Shown: positions 7,953 to 17,198 of the stretch, in pieces
Numbering within the stretch: the stretch's first letter is position 1
Layout of the letters: each line of letters opens with the position of its first letter
Origin: CAVSWN01 sp046728115
GTDB taxonomy: Bacteria > Acidobacteriota > Vicinamibacteria > Vicinamibacterales > CAVVIG01
Reading direction: 5' to 3'
NCBI GenBank assembly: GCA_046728115.1
Contig: JBKPDW010000197.1
Location: 21,220-85,219, forward strand
DNA length: 64,000 nt
Made by a program: the position numbers and the translations under genes
The notes under the pieces: model-generated
The model's database searches: none
What the model saw: only the letters and a program-made list of their open reading frames with translations
What the model was told of the DNA's origin: nothing

Positions 7953-8978
7953 ATGACCCCGTTGCTCATCGGCCAGATCGTCCTGACGTTCTTCGTGTTC
8001 TTCATGCTGCTGGGCTCCGCGGCGATGATGGTGTACGTCGAGCGCAAGGTCGCGGCCCTTCTGCAGCAGCGGATCGGCCCCTCTCGCGTCGGTCCGAGGG
8101 GCCTCCTCCAGCCGATCGCCGACGTCGTCAAGCTGCTGTTCAAGGAGGAGCTCAGGCCGGCCGCGGCTGATGCGTTCCTCTTTGGACTGGCTCCGATCAT
8201 CTCGGCGACGTGCGCGTTCGCAGCATTTGCTGTCATCCCGTTCGGAACCGCCGTCACGTTTTTCGGCTGGATTCCCGAGGGAATGCGCTTGCAGGTCGCC
8301 GACGTCAATGTCGCAATCCTCGTGGTATTCGCGATCGCGTCGATGAGCGTATATGGGATCGTCCTGGCCGGTTGGAGCTCGAACAGCAAGTACTCGCTAC
8401 TCGGTGGCTTGCGCTCGACGGCGCAGATGATCAGCTACGAGCTGTCGTACGGCCTGGCGCTCGCGAGCGTGCTGCTCCTGGGCAACTCGCTGTCGCTGAC
8501 CCAGATCGTGAACGCGCAGTCCGGCCGCTGGTGGGGGATCCTGCCGCGCTGGTTCGTGTTCATCCAGCCGCTGGGATTTCTGATCTACATGACGGCCGGC
8601 ATCGCCGAAACCAACCGCGCGCCGTTCGACTTTCCGGAGGCCGAGCAGGAGCTCGTCGCCGGTTACCACACCGAGTACAGCAGCATGGCGTTCGCCATGT
8701 TCTTCCTGGCGGAGTACATCAACATGGTGACGGTGTCGGCCGTTGCGACGGACTTGTTTCTCGGCGGCTGGCACGGGCCGCTGCTGCCGGAATCGCTCGG
8801 CTGGATCTGGTTTCTGCTCAAAATGTCGGCGATTCTCTTCTTCTATGTGTGGATGCGGTGGACGCTGCCGCGCTATCGCTATGATCAGCTGATGAGATTC
8901 GGGTGGAAAGTGTTGTTGCCGGTCGCGGTGATCAATCTGCTGGTCACTGCGGCCGCGGTCCTGTATTTCGGTTTGTAG
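7953..8978 (+). CDS. nuoH: NADH-quinone oxidoreductase subunit H
   Basis: Membrane subunit at the base of the quinone tunnel. 341 residues, eight or so hydrophobic helices. Signature stretches are YVERKVAALLQQRIGPSRVG, QPIADVVKLLFKEE and AGIAETNRAPFDFPEAEQEL, followed by AGYHTEYSSMAFAMFFLAEY. It directly follows the gap where nuoG would be expected and directly precedes nuoJ, with no nuoI between. Confidence 0.97.
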   Translation: MTPLLIGQIVLTFFVFFMLLGSAAMMVYVERKVAALLQQRIGPSRVGPRGLLQPIADVVKLLFKEELRPAAADAFLFGLAPIISATCAFAAFAVIPFGTAVTFFGWIPEGMRLQVADVNVAILVVFAIASMSVYGIVLAGWSSNSKYSLLGGLRSTAQMISYELSYGLALASVLLLGNSLSLTQIVNAQSGRWWGILPRWFVFIQPLGFLIYMTAGIAETNRAPFDFPEAEQELVAGYHTEYSSMAFAMFFLAEYINMVTVSAVATDLFLGGWHGPLLPESLGWIWFLLKMSAILFFYVWMRWTLPRYRYDQLMRFGWKVLLPVAVINLLVTAAAVLYFGL

Positions 8979-8990
8979 TGACGACCCCCG

Positions 8991-9497
8991 ATGATTGCCT
9001 TCTACCTGTTCGCGACGATCGCCGTGGCAGCGTCGCTGCTCGTGATCGCTCAGCGCAATCCGATCTACAGCGTCCTGCTGCTCATCGCGTCGTTCGGCGC
9101 ACTGTCCGGGCTGTACGTCCTGCTCGACGCGCCATTTGCCGCCGTGACCCAGATCATCGTCTACGCCGGCGCCATCATGGTCCTGTTCCTGTTCGTCGTG
9201 ATGCTGCTGAATGCTCCGCACGAGGATACCGAACACGATCTCCGATCGCACCCGTTGCTGCGCGGCGGACCGCTGGGATTCGGTCTGGTGCTCGCGCTGA
9301 CGCTCGTGATCGAACTCGGACTGGCGCTGGGCGCGGGAAGCCGGACAGGCGGCTTCGGCAGCGCGTCGACCGGCTCGGTACAGGCGATCGGCCGCGCGCT
9401 CTTCACTGAATACGCTTTTCCGTTCGAGGTGACGTCGGTTCTGATTCTGGTCGCCATGGTCGGGGCCGTGGTGCTGGCGCGACGGGAGCATCGCTGA
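8991..9497 (+). CDS. nuoJ: NADH-quinone oxidoreductase subunit J
   Basis: Five-helix membrane subunit of complex I, 168 residues. The motif AAVTQIIVYAGAIMVLFLFVVMLLN contains the pi-bulge helix characteristic of NuoJ. Starts 12 bases after nuoH and overlaps the nuoK start by one base (ATG 9497). The C-terminus VTSVLILVAMVGAVVLARRE is typical. Confidence 0.96.
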   Translation: MIAFYLFATIAVAASLLVIAQRNPIYSVLLLIASFGALSGLYVLLDAPFAAVTQIIVYAGAIMVLFLFVVMLLNAPHEDTEHDLRSHPLLRGGPLGFGLVLALTLVIELGLALGAGSRTGGFGSASTGSVQAIGRALFTEYAFPFEVTSVLILVAMVGAVVLARREHR

Positions 9498-9799
9498 TGC
9501 CCACGCTGAACGACTACCTGGTGCTGTCGGCGGTGTTGTTCTCGATTGGCACCGCGGGCGTATTCATCCGGCGGAACGTCATTACGATTCTGCTGTCGAT
9601 CGAAATAATGCTGAATGCCGTGAACCTGACGTTCGTGGCCTATGGCCGCGCGTTCGGGTCGGTTGACGGACAGATCATCGCCTTCTTCGTCATGACCGTG
9701 GCCGCGGCGGAGGCGGCGGTTGGCCTCGCCATCGTGATCACGCTGTTCCGGCACCGCGAATCGTTGAACCCCGACATGTTTACGGCGCTCAAATGGTGA
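9497..9799 (+). CDS. nuoK: NADH-quinone oxidoreductase subunit K
   Basis: Small three-helix membrane subunit, 100 residues, homologous to MrpC. Conserved features are GVFIRRNVITILLSIEIMLNAVNL with the buried Glu of helix 2 in LSIEIMLN, and VAAAEAAVGLAIVITLFR carrying a second Glu in helix 3, both part of the proton path. Coupled to nuoJ by a stop/start overlap. Confidence 0.97.
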   Translation: MPTLNDYLVLSAVLFSIGTAGVFIRRNVITILLSIEIMLNAVNLTFVAYGRAFGSVDGQIIAFFVMTVAAAEAAVGLAIVITLFRHRESLNPDMFTALKW

Positions 9800-9815
9800 C
9801 CAGGTCCCCGTTCGT

Positions 9816-11756
9816 GTGAAGGCGATGCTCCCGCTGATACCGCTTCTCCCGTTCCTCGGCTTCCTGGTAAACGCCATGTTCGGCCGGCGTCTCAGCAAGG
9901 GCGCGGCCGGGGCCGTCGCGTGCGGCGCCATGATCGGCTCGTTTCTCGTATCGATCGCGGCCGTGTGGCGATTGTTCGGGCTGACTGACGAATCGATCGT
10001 CAGCAACGTCTATACGTGGCTTTCGTCGGGCGATCTGAGCGTCGACTGCGCACTGCGACTCGATCATCTCTCGACGGTGATGATCCTCATCGTCACCGGC
10101 ATCGGATCGCTGATCCACGTGTATTCGATGGCGTACATGCATGAGGAACCCGAGGCGGAATACGCACGGTATTTCTCGTACCTGAACCTGTTCGCCGCCT
10201 TCATGCTCGTGCTGGTCCTGGGTGCGAACTTCCTCGTGATGTTCGTGGGTTGGGAAGGCGTGGGCCTCTGCTCGTACCTGCTGATCGGATTCTGGTATCA
10301 GAAGAAAACCGCCTCCGACGCCGGCAAGAAAGCGTTCATCGTCAACCGCATCGGTGATTTCGGATTCATTCTGGGCCTGCTGGCCGTGTTCGTGCGGTTC
10401 GATACCCTCGATTTCGAGAAGGTCGCGCAGGCGGCGGCGGCGACCGGCACCGAAGCGGTCTTCGGGCCGATCTCGCTGATGACGCTGTTGCTCTTCGTCG
10501 GCGCGACGGGCAAGTCGGCGCAGATACCGCTGTACATCTGGCTGCCGGACGCGATGGAAGGCCCCACCCCTGTTTCCGCCCTGATTCACGCGGCGACGAT
10601 GGTGACGGCAGGCGTGTACATGATCGGGAGGAATGCGGTCCTCTTCAGCCATGCGCCGCAGACGCTGGCGATCGTCGCTGTTATCGGCGCCGCGACCGCG
10701 CTGATGGCCGGGACGATTGGCCTGGTCCAGAACGACATCAAACGCGTGCTGGCGTACTCGACGGTTTCGCAGCTCGGGTACATGTTCCTGGCAATGGGTG
10801 TCGGCGCCTTCGGCGCGGGTATCTTTCACCTTTACACACACGCGTTCTTCAAGGCCCTGCTGTTCCTCGGATCTGGCGCGGTGATTCACGCGCTCGCGGG
10901 CGAGCAGGACCTGCGCCACATGGGCGGACTCAAGAAGGATCTGCCGGTCACGTACTGGACGTTCATCATCGGAGCTCTCGCCATCGCGGGCGTGCCCGGA
11001 CTGGCAGGGTTTTTCAGCAAGGATGAGATTCTGTTCCGCACGTTCACCGAAGGCCACACGCTGTTGTGGAGCATCGGCCTGCTCACGTCGCTCCTGACGG
11101 CGATCTACATGTTCCGTCTCGTGTTCCTGGCCTTTCATGGGCCTCCCCCGTCGCCTGTGGCCTCACACGCAGCGCCTTCGCCGGCCGACTCGCAGGCCGA
11201 GCGCGCGGCGCACGCCGGTTTGCACGACCCCCCTCCGGCAATGGCGATTGTGCTGGTCGTTCTGGCGATCGGATCGGTGCTGGCCGGCTACGTCGGTCTC
11301 GGCAGTCGATTCGACCACTTTCTCGAGCCGAGCTTCGCGCCGCAGGCTGCGGAAGCCGCGACCGACACGAGTCTGGAAATGACACTGATGGTCGTCTCCT
11401 CGATTGTCGCCGTGCTCGGCATCGGCCTCGCGTTCTATTTCTTCCTGAGAAATCGAGCCGCCGCCGAGGCGGTCGCGAATCGCTTTGCCAGCGTTTATCG
11501 GCTGCTGCTCAACAAGTACTACGTGGACGAGATTTACGACGCCAGCATCGTGCAGCCTGTTCGCATCGTGTCCGAAAACGCGCTGTGGAAGGGCATCGAC
11601 GTACGTGTCATCGACGCCACCGTCAATGGCGTTGGCGACACCGTGGGCGGCATGAGCTTCCTGTTGCGACGTCTGCAGACCGGATCGGTGCGCGCCTACG
11701 CTGCGTCCGTCTTTCTGGGAGTCGTCGCGATACTCGGATACTACTTGTGGCGGTGA
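9816..11756 (+). CDS. nuoL: NADH-quinone oxidoreductase subunit L
   Basis: Antiporter-like proton-pumping subunit, 646 residues. The core has GWEGVGLCSYLLIGFWY, GKSAQIPLYIWLPDAMEGPTP (key Lys and Pro of broken helix 7) and LAYSTVSQLGYM. The C-terminal part includes the lateral amphipathic helix with NKYYVDEIYDA and a final membrane anchor. GTG 9816 is the listed start; ATG 9825 is an equally good alternative. Followed by repeat copy B and nuoM. Confidence 0.96.
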   Translation: MKAMLPLIPLLPFLGFLVNAMFGRRLSKGAAGAVACGAMIGSFLVSIAAVWRLFGLTDESIVSNVYTWLSSGDLSVDCALRLDHLSTVMILIVTGIGSLIHVYSMAYMHEEPEAEYARYFSYLNLFAAFMLVLVLGANFLVMFVGWEGVGLCSYLLIGFWYQKKTASDAGKKAFIVNRIGDFGFILGLLAVFVRFDTLDFEKVAQAAAATGTEAVFGPISLMTLLLFVGATGKSAQIPLYIWLPDAMEGPTPVSALIHAATMVTAGVYMIGRNAVLFSHAPQTLAIVAVIGAATALMAGTIGLVQNDIKRVLAYSTVSQLGYMFLAMGVGAFGAGIFHLYTHAFFKALLFLGSGAVIHALAGEQDLRHMGGLKKDLPVTYWTFIIGALAIAGVPGLAGFFSKDEILFRTFTEGHTLLWSIGLLTSLLTAIYMFRLVFLAFHGPPPSPVASHAAPSPADSQAERAAHAGLHDPPPAMAIVLVVLAIGSVLAGYVGLGSRFDHFLEPSFAPQAAEAATDTSLEMTLMVVSSIVAVLGIGLAFYFFLRNRAAAEAVANRFASVYRLLLNKYYVDEIYDASIVQPVRIVSENALWKGIDVRVIDATVNGVGDTVGGMSFLLRRLQTGSVRAYAASVFLGVVAILGYYLWR

Positions 11757-11763
11757 GCATGTA

Positions 11764-11838
11764 CACCACGGATGACACAGGGGACACGGAGGTCAAGATG
11801 ATCCGTTCCCGCGTCCTCGGTGTCCCCGGTGGTGGAGA
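11764..11838 (+). repeat. imperfect inverted repeat, CCACGGAGGACAC family, copy B
   Basis: Fills most of the nuoL-nuoM spacer. Left arm 11764-11793 (CACCACGGATGACACAGG then GGACACGGAGGT), right arm 11811-11838 (GTCCTCGGTGTCCCC then GGTGGTGGAGAG). The TGGAGAG at the right end lies 6 bases before the nuoM ATG and is the only plausible ribosome binding site there. Confidence 0.8.
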
Positions 11839-11844
11839 GTTGAC

Positions 11845-13416
11845 ATGAACTTTCCCATCCTCACCTCGCTGATCATCGTGCCAATCGTCGGCGCTCTCGC
11901 GCTGCTGCTGATTCGCGACGATGAGGAGCACGCGCCGCTGGCCCGCAACGTGGCGCTGGTGGTGTCGCTGCTGGTGTTCGGCGAAACGCTGCTGCTGTGG
12001 GCGCGGTTCAATGCGGGCACCGCGGACTTCCAGTTCGTAGAGCAGCACGACTGGATTCCGGCATTCGGCATCAGGTACATCATCGGCGTCGATGGCATCA
12101 GTCTGCTGCTGATCGTCCTCACCGCATTCCTGACGCCGCTGGCGCTCCTCAGCGGGTGGGAGGCGGTGCACGATCGCGCGCGGTCGTTCTGCCTGTTCCT
12201 GCTGCTGCTCGAAGCCGCAATGATCGGTGTCTTCGCGTCGCTCGATCTGTTTCTGTTCTACGTGTTCTGGGACGCGATGCTGATCCCGATGTACTTCCTC
12301 ATCGGCATCTGGGGGTACGAGCGGCGCATCTATGCGGCCGTGAAATTCATCCTGTTCACGATGGCTGGCAGCGTGCTCATGCTGCTTGCGATCCTTAGCC
12401 TAGCCTACCTGCACAGCACCGCGACCGGCGCGTACAGCTTCGATCTGCAGAAGCTGTATCAGTTGGATGTGCCGCACGGCCTGCAGTTCTGGTTCTTCCT
12501 CGCCTTCGCGTTGGCATTCGCGATCAAGGTGCCGCTCGTCCCGTTCCACACGTGGTTGCCTGACGCGCACGTCGAAGCGCCAACTGCAGGCTCGGTCATT
12601 CTGGCCGGCGTGCTGCTGAAGATGGGCACGTACGGCCTGCTCCGGTTTGCATTCCCTCTGTTCCCCTTCGCCGCGCAGTTTTTTGCGCCCGCGCTCGCAG
12701 TAGTCGCCGTGATTGGCATCATTTACGGGGCGCTCGTCGCGATGGTCCAACCCGACATGAAGAAGCTCGTCGCCTACTCGAGCGTCAGCCATCTGGGCTT
12801 CGTCGTGTTGGGCATCTGCGTGATGAACGTCCAGGGCGTGCAGGGAGCCGTTTACCAGATGCTGAATCACGGTGTCAGCACCGGGGGGCTCTTCCTCATC
12901 GTCGGGATGCTGTCGGACCGCCGGCACACGCGTTTGATCTCCGAGTACGGCGGACTCAAAGCGGTGGTGCCTCGCCTTGTCGCGGTGTTCTTCGTCGTGA
13001 CGCTGTCGTCGATCGGGCTGCCCGGGCTGAATGGGTTCGTCGGCGAGTTCCTGATCCTGCTCGGCACCTTCCGGTCGGATCCGCGGCTCGCCGCATTCGC
13101 GGCTTCCGGTGTCGTGCTCTCGGCCACTTACATGCTCTGGATGTTCCAGCGGGTGAACTACGGCAAGGTCACCAACCAGAAGAACGCGGAACTTGCCGAT
13201 TTGAGTTCGCGTGAATGGTTCGCGATCGCCCCCATCGTCGCCATGGCGGTCGTGATGGGTGTTTTTCCGAACCTCTTCCTGCAGCCGATGCGGTCGGCGG
13301 TCGACAAGCTCCTGACGCACTACCATCAGAGCTCGTCGGTGCAAATCAGAGCGGACCGCAGCGACATCCGTCCGCCGGCGTCCGGGCCGGACCTCAAAGC
13401 GAGATCAACGCCATGA
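11845..13416 (+). CDS. nuoM: NADH-quinone oxidoreductase subunit M
   Basis: Antiporter-like subunit, 523 residues. Shows the conserved transmembrane Glu in LFLFYVFWDAMLIPMYFLIG, AIKVPLVPFHTWLPDAHVEAPT and KKLVAYSSVSHLGFV. ATG 11845 is preceded by TGGAGAG from the repeat. The stop overlaps the nuoN start (ATGA at 13413). The last 35 residues are hydrophilic and unusually long for the family. Confidence 0.96.
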   Translation: MNFPILTSLIIVPIVGALALLLIRDDEEHAPLARNVALVVSLLVFGETLLLWARFNAGTADFQFVEQHDWIPAFGIRYIIGVDGISLLLIVLTAFLTPLALLSGWEAVHDRARSFCLFLLLLEAAMIGVFASLDLFLFYVFWDAMLIPMYFLIGIWGYERRIYAAVKFILFTMAGSVLMLLAILSLAYLHSTATGAYSFDLQKLYQLDVPHGLQFWFFLAFALAFAIKVPLVPFHTWLPDAHVEAPTAGSVILAGVLLKMGTYGLLRFAFPLFPFAAQFFAPALAVVAVIGIIYGALVAMVQPDMKKLVAYSSVSHLGFVVLGICVMNVQGVQGAVYQMLNHGVSTGGLFLIVGMLSDRRHTRLISEYGGLKAVVPRLVAVFFVVTLSSIGLPGLNGFVGEFLILLGTFRSDPRLAAFAASGVVLSATYMLWMFQRVNYGKVTNQKNAELADLSSREWFAIAPIVAMAVVMGVFPNLFLQPMRSAVDKLLTHYHQSSSVQIRADRSDIRPPASGPDLKARSTP

Positions 13417-14849
13417 CGAACGCGCTGAACGCGATCGTCCCGATGGCGTGCGTGACGGCTGCCGCGCTGGCCGCGATGGTCGCCGAAGCCTTTCGCGATC
13501 CTGGTGAGCAGATGCCCATTGGCCCGCTGGGGGCGATCGGACTGATCGGCGCGGCTATCGCGTCTGTCGTGTTGTGGAATCACAATGCGTCGAGCTTCGG
13601 CGTCGTCGTCGCCGATAACTTTGGCCTCTTCGTCACTTTCATTCTGATCGTCGTGGGACTGTTATCCCTGGCCATTTCCGAGGCGACAATCGACCGTGAG
13701 CAACTGCCGCGCGGCGAGTACTACGCGTTGTTGCTGTTTGCATTGGCCGGGATGATGCTGATGGCGACCGCGACGGATCTGTTAGTGATTTTCCTGGCGC
13801 TCGAGGTGTTGTCCCTGGCCGTCTACGTGCTGACCGGGATCCGTCGTGATTCCGTCGCGGGCGCAGAGGGCGCGTTCAAGTACTTTCTGCTTGGCGGATT
13901 TTCGAGCGCATTCTTCCTGTACGGCATCGCGTTCACGTTCGGGCTGACTGGCAGCACTCACCTCGACCGTGTTGGAAGCCTGATGACATCGCAGGGTCGG
14001 GCGCCGACACCACTGCAGTTCGTGGCGATCGCCTTGTTGCTTGTGGGATTCGCGTTCAAGGTGTCGGCCGTGCCGTTCCACATGTGGACGCCCGATGCGT
14101 ACGAGAGCGCACCACCTGCCGTCACTGCTTTCATGTCCACCGGCGTCAAGGCGGCGGCGTTCGCCGCGTTCGCGCGTGTGTTTCTCGCCTCCCTCGCTCC
14201 CCTGCGCCCGCAATGGAGCACTGTCCTCGCCGTCATCGCCGCGGCGACGATGATCCTGGGCGCGGTCGTCGGTGTGGCGCAGTCCAACGTCAAGCGGATG
14301 CTGGCATACTCGAGCATCGCGCATGGTGGATACCTGCTGCTCGCGCTGCTGGCTGCGAACGACATAGGGAAAGGCGCCATTCTGTTCTACCTGCTGACCT
14401 ACGCCGTGACCAACATCGGCGCGTTCGGCGTGATCGCACTGCTCGACAACGCGAACCGGCCCAGCGATCGCTTGGAAGACTACGCCGGTCTGGCGCGGCA
14501 ACATCCCATTCTCGCGGCGCTGATGACCACCTTTCTGCTCTCGCTGGGCGGCTTCCCGCCGACCGCCGGCTTCATCGCGAAGTGGTACGTGTTCAGCGCG
14601 GCGGTAAAGGCCGATTACGTGTGGCTCGCGATTGTCGGCGTGCTGACCAGCGTCGTGTCGGTTTTCTTCTACCTGCGCATCGTCGTGATGATGTACATGA
14701 CGCCGACCGCGGCTTCCGCGCCGGTGCCCGCCATCCCAAAGATGGCAGGTCTCGCGCTGGTAACTTCTGCGCTGCTCATTTTCTATCTGGGTATCCTGCC
14801 CGCTCGCGTGCTCGACTGGGCGGCGGCTTCGATTTCGACAATCTTCTAG
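13413..14849 (+). CDS. nuoN: NADH-quinone oxidoreductase subunit N
   Basis: Third antiporter-like subunit, 478 residues from ATG 13413, which overlaps the nuoM stop. Motifs: ALEVLSLAVYVLTGIRRDS, AFKVSAVPFHMWTPDAYESAP and LAYSSIAHGGYLLLAL. The same frame is open upstream inside nuoM, but that extension is not NuoN-like. It closes the complex I operon; the next gene starts nine bases after its stop and may share the transcript. Confidence 0.96.
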   Translation: MTNALNAIVPMACVTAAALAAMVAEAFRDPGEQMPIGPLGAIGLIGAAIASVVLWNHNASSFGVVVADNFGLFVTFILIVVGLLSLAISEATIDREQLPRGEYYALLLFALAGMMLMATATDLLVIFLALEVLSLAVYVLTGIRRDSVAGAEGAFKYFLLGGFSSAFFLYGIAFTFGLTGSTHLDRVGSLMTSQGRAPTPLQFVAIALLLVGFAFKVSAVPFHMWTPDAYESAPPAVTAFMSTGVKAAAFAAFARVFLASLAPLRPQWSTVLAVIAAATMILGAVVGVAQSNVKRMLAYSSIAHGGYLLLALLAANDIGKGAILFYLLTYAVTNIGAFGVIALLDNANRPSDRLEDYAGLARQHPILAALMTTFLLSLGGFPPTAGFIAKWYVFSAAVKADYVWLAIVGVLTSVVSVFFYLRIVVMMYMTPTAASAPVPAIPKMAGLALVTSALLIFYLGILPARVLDWAAASISTIF

Positions 14850-14858
14850 GAAAGACCC

Positions 14859-16277
14859 GTGCGGCGCTTTCACCTGGCCGTTCTCGTCATCCTGATCGTG
14901 GGCTCCACGTCTTGGGACAACGCCGCCGCTCTGCAGCCGGAGCTGAACGGCGATCCGCGAATGCTGCGGGTGGAGCAGTGGCTCAAGGCGATCATGCAGC
15001 ACGAGCCGGGCACGACCGACCAGGCTGCTGCGCTCGTCGCCTCGTGGTCCGCGCGAGACGTGCGCATGCTGTGGATTGACGCCAGCGTGATCGCGCACCT
15101 GATACGAGATCCGAGGAGATCGAGTTTTACGGTCAAGGCCGATGGGCAGCGGAACACGATGCCGGTCCGGTATTCGAGCGGCCAGCTCCATCGTTTGAAG
15201 ATTCTTGGATGCGCGGCGGGTGGTCTGGTCCTGCATCAGGTCTGCCTCGAGATGGGGGCGCCGAGCCTGCTCGATCCCGATCTGCTCCATCTGTCGCGTC
15301 TCGTTGAAGCGGCGAGGAGCAGTGGGGACGACAATTTCGTGTTTCGCCGCGGTGCGCTGCTCCACACCGACATCGCGATGTTCATCCCGACGACCTCAGA
15401 ACCGGTCGGCGGTCTGAATGCCGCTGGACCGCAGCGAATTCGCATCGAGACATCCGACGGTCTTCAAACCGACCTGGGGCAGGTAGCACCGCATTGGGAG
15501 CTCGCGCGCCTGCTGCTCGACTTCGTGAAACCGCCGGGCGCGTCGAACCCGGCGCCCGGGTTGGACGAGATGGTGCGGCTCTGGTACCGCGCCACCGCCG
15601 CGTGGATGCAGGCGCGTGAACAGCACGACACCCTCCACCTCGATCGCGCGCGCGCGATTTTCCCGAAAGACGCCGACATCCTGTTTCTCAGCGCCTGCCA
15701 GCACGAGGTGTACGCGGGGCCGCCGATTCAGACCGTGTTGCAGGCGGCGGCGGTGCCGTACGGCGTGAAATCGGATGTCGCGTCGGAGCGCTCGGAGCTC
15801 CACCTGGCCGAGACGTACTTCCGGCGCGCGCTGGCGGCGAACCCGTCGATGGCCGAGGCGCGTCTGCGCTTCGGCCGCGTGCTGTCGCTCCTCGACAAAC
15901 AGGCAGAGGCGGTGTCCGAGTTGCGTCAGGCGCTGACCTCGACCAAGGATCCGTCGCTGAAATACGACGCCGCGCTGTTTCTCGGCGCCGCGCTGGAAGC
16001 AACGCACGACTTCGCTGCGGCTCGGGACGCGTACCGGCAGGCGGCCGAGCTCATGCCCAATGCGCAGTCGGCGAAGATTGCACTCAGCGCGCTCGCGCGG
16101 CGGCGAGGTGACCGTGCCGTCGCGTGGCGCGAGATACAACCGTTGTTCGAGCGCAAGCCGGACCTCGATTCCGCCAACGACGATCCGTGGTGGAGCTACT
16201 ACGTCGTGCAAGCGCGCAACGCCGACCAGTTGCTCGACGAGCTGCGCCGGCCGTTTCTGTCTGAGGCGAGCCGGTGA
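14859..16277 (+). CDS. secreted tetratricopeptide-repeat protein, unknown function
   Basis: 472 residues from GTG 14859 with an N-terminal signal peptide (RRFHLAVLVILIVGSTSW...). The first 270 residues have no motif I recognise. Residues about 305-440 contain three or four TPR units, for example AETYFRRALAANPSMAEARL and ALEATHDFAAARDAYRQAAE, ending with LARRRGDRAVAWREIQPLFE. Probably a periplasmic scaffold protein. Its stop overlaps the start of the VWFA gene by four bases (GTGA), so the two are likely made together. Confidence 0.75.
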   Translation: MRRFHLAVLVILIVGSTSWDNAAALQPELNGDPRMLRVEQWLKAIMQHEPGTTDQAAALVASWSARDVRMLWIDASVIAHLIRDPRRSSFTVKADGQRNTMPVRYSSGQLHRLKILGCAAGGLVLHQVCLEMGAPSLLDPDLLHLSRLVEAARSSGDDNFVFRRGALLHTDIAMFIPTTSEPVGGLNAAGPQRIRIETSDGLQTDLGQVAPHWELARLLLDFVKPPGASNPAPGLDEMVRLWYRATAAWMQAREQHDTLHLDRARAIFPKDADILFLSACQHEVYAGPPIQTVLQAAAVPYGVKSDVASERSELHLAETYFRRALAANPSMAEARLRFGRVLSLLDKQAEAVSELRQALTSTKDPSLKYDAALFLGAALEATHDFAAARDAYRQAAELMPNAQSAKIALSALARRRGDRAVAWREIQPLFERKPDLDSANDDPWWSYYVVQARNADQLLDELRRPFLSEASR

Positions 16278-17125
16278 ACGGCCGCACTGTCGTCGGTGCG
16301 TCGCTGATCCTGTCGCAGGTGCTGGCGGCCCAGACGCAGAGTCCCACCTTCAGCTCGAAAATCGAAGCGGTGCGTGTTGACGTGCTCGTCACCGACAAGG
16401 GACAGGCGGTGCTGGGCCTGGGCACGAACGACTTCGACGTGCTCGACAACGGAGTGCCGCAGCAGGTGGAACTCGTCAGCTACGAGCAGATTCCACTGAA
16501 CGTCGTGCTCGCGTTCGACATGAGCGAGAGCGTGGCCGGAGAGCGGCTGGGTCATCTGCGCGATGCTGGAACGGCGGTCCTCGGCGGACTGAAGAAAGAC
16601 GATCAGGCCGCGCTCGTCACCTTCAGCCACGAAGTCGCCCTCGGATCGGGTTTGACGACGGAGGTGAGCGGCGTCCAGGATGCGCTGAATGAAGCCATCG
16701 GCATCGGCAGGACGTCGCTGGTGGATGGCGCCTATGCCGCGCTCACGGTCGGCGAATCCGACGTCGGTCGCTCGCTGCTCATCATTTTCAGCGATGGCCT
16801 CGACACGGCAAGCTGGCTCACGCCAGACACGGTGCTCGACACGGCAAAGCGCTCGGACGTCGTCGTCTACGCCGTGGCAATAGGCCACAGCAAGCCCGAA
16901 TTCCTGCGCGATCTCACCTCGTATACCGGCGGCCGGCTGTTCGAAGTCGAGAAGACGTCCAACCTCAGCGCAATCTTCCTCGATGTGCTTCACGAATTTC
17001 GCCAGCGCTATCTTGTCAGCTACACGCCACGGGGTGTAGCCAAAGACGGATGGCATCGCCTCGACGTTCGAGTGAAACGCAAGGGCACCGTCAAAGCGCG
17101 GCCGGGTTACCTTGCGGGACCGTGA
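16274..17125 (+). CDS. secreted VWFA-related protein of the acidobacterial type
   Basis: 283 residues, GTG start overlapping the TPR gene. A short signal peptide (to about AAQTQ) is followed by an Ig-like entry strand (VRVDVLVTDKGQAVLGL, DFDVLDNGVPQQV) and a von Willebrand A domain with metal-site motif DMSES in VVLAFDMSESVAG, then VTFSHE and FSDGLDTASW. The order matches the VWFA-related domain family that is expanded in Acidobacteria. Likely extracytoplasmic protein-protein binding; partner unknown, the co-encoded TPR protein being the obvious candidate. Confidence 0.8.
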   Translation: MNGRTVVGASLILSQVLAAQTQSPTFSSKIEAVRVDVLVTDKGQAVLGLGTNDFDVLDNGVPQQVELVSYEQIPLNVVLAFDMSESVAGERLGHLRDAGTAVLGGLKKDDQAALVTFSHEVALGSGLTTEVSGVQDALNEAIGIGRTSLVDGAYAALTVGESDVGRSLLIIFSDGLDTASWLTPDTVLDTAKRSDVVVYAVAIGHSKPEFLRDLTSYTGGRLFEVEKTSNLSAIFLDVLHEFRQRYLVSYTPRGVAKDGWHRLDVRVKRKGTVKARPGYLAGP

Positions 17126-17149
17126 TTCTGGAATCGCCATTCACGCGGC

Positions 17150-17177
17150 TTGACATTGTCCCGTCAAAGCCTACAAT
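17150..17177 (+). promoter_or_regulatory. sigma70-type promoter for the PadR operon
   Basis: TTGACA at 17150-17155, 16-base spacer, TACAAT at 17172-17177; the first gene begins at 17199. This is the clearest consensus promoter in the first third of the window. Confidence 0.75.
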
Positions 17178-17186
17178 GTAGTCGAC
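17171..17186 (+). promoter_or_regulatory. candidate operator overlapping the -10 box
   Basis: CTACAATGTAG (17171-17181) is a perfect inverted repeat of CTACA around one base, and it runs into the palindrome GTCGAC (17181-17186). Both overlap the -10 element, a repressor position. The PadR protein encoded at 17476 is the natural candidate; this is inference. Confidence 0.45.
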
Positions 17187-17198
17187 ACAGCGGACGCC

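Noticed and set aside
8397..9491. Long minus-strand frame opposite nuoH and nuoJ
   Set aside because: Arg/Gln/His-rich composition typical of antisense frames in high-GC genes; no motif. The same holds for the other long frames opposite nuoL, nuoM, nuoN, rpoB and rpoC.
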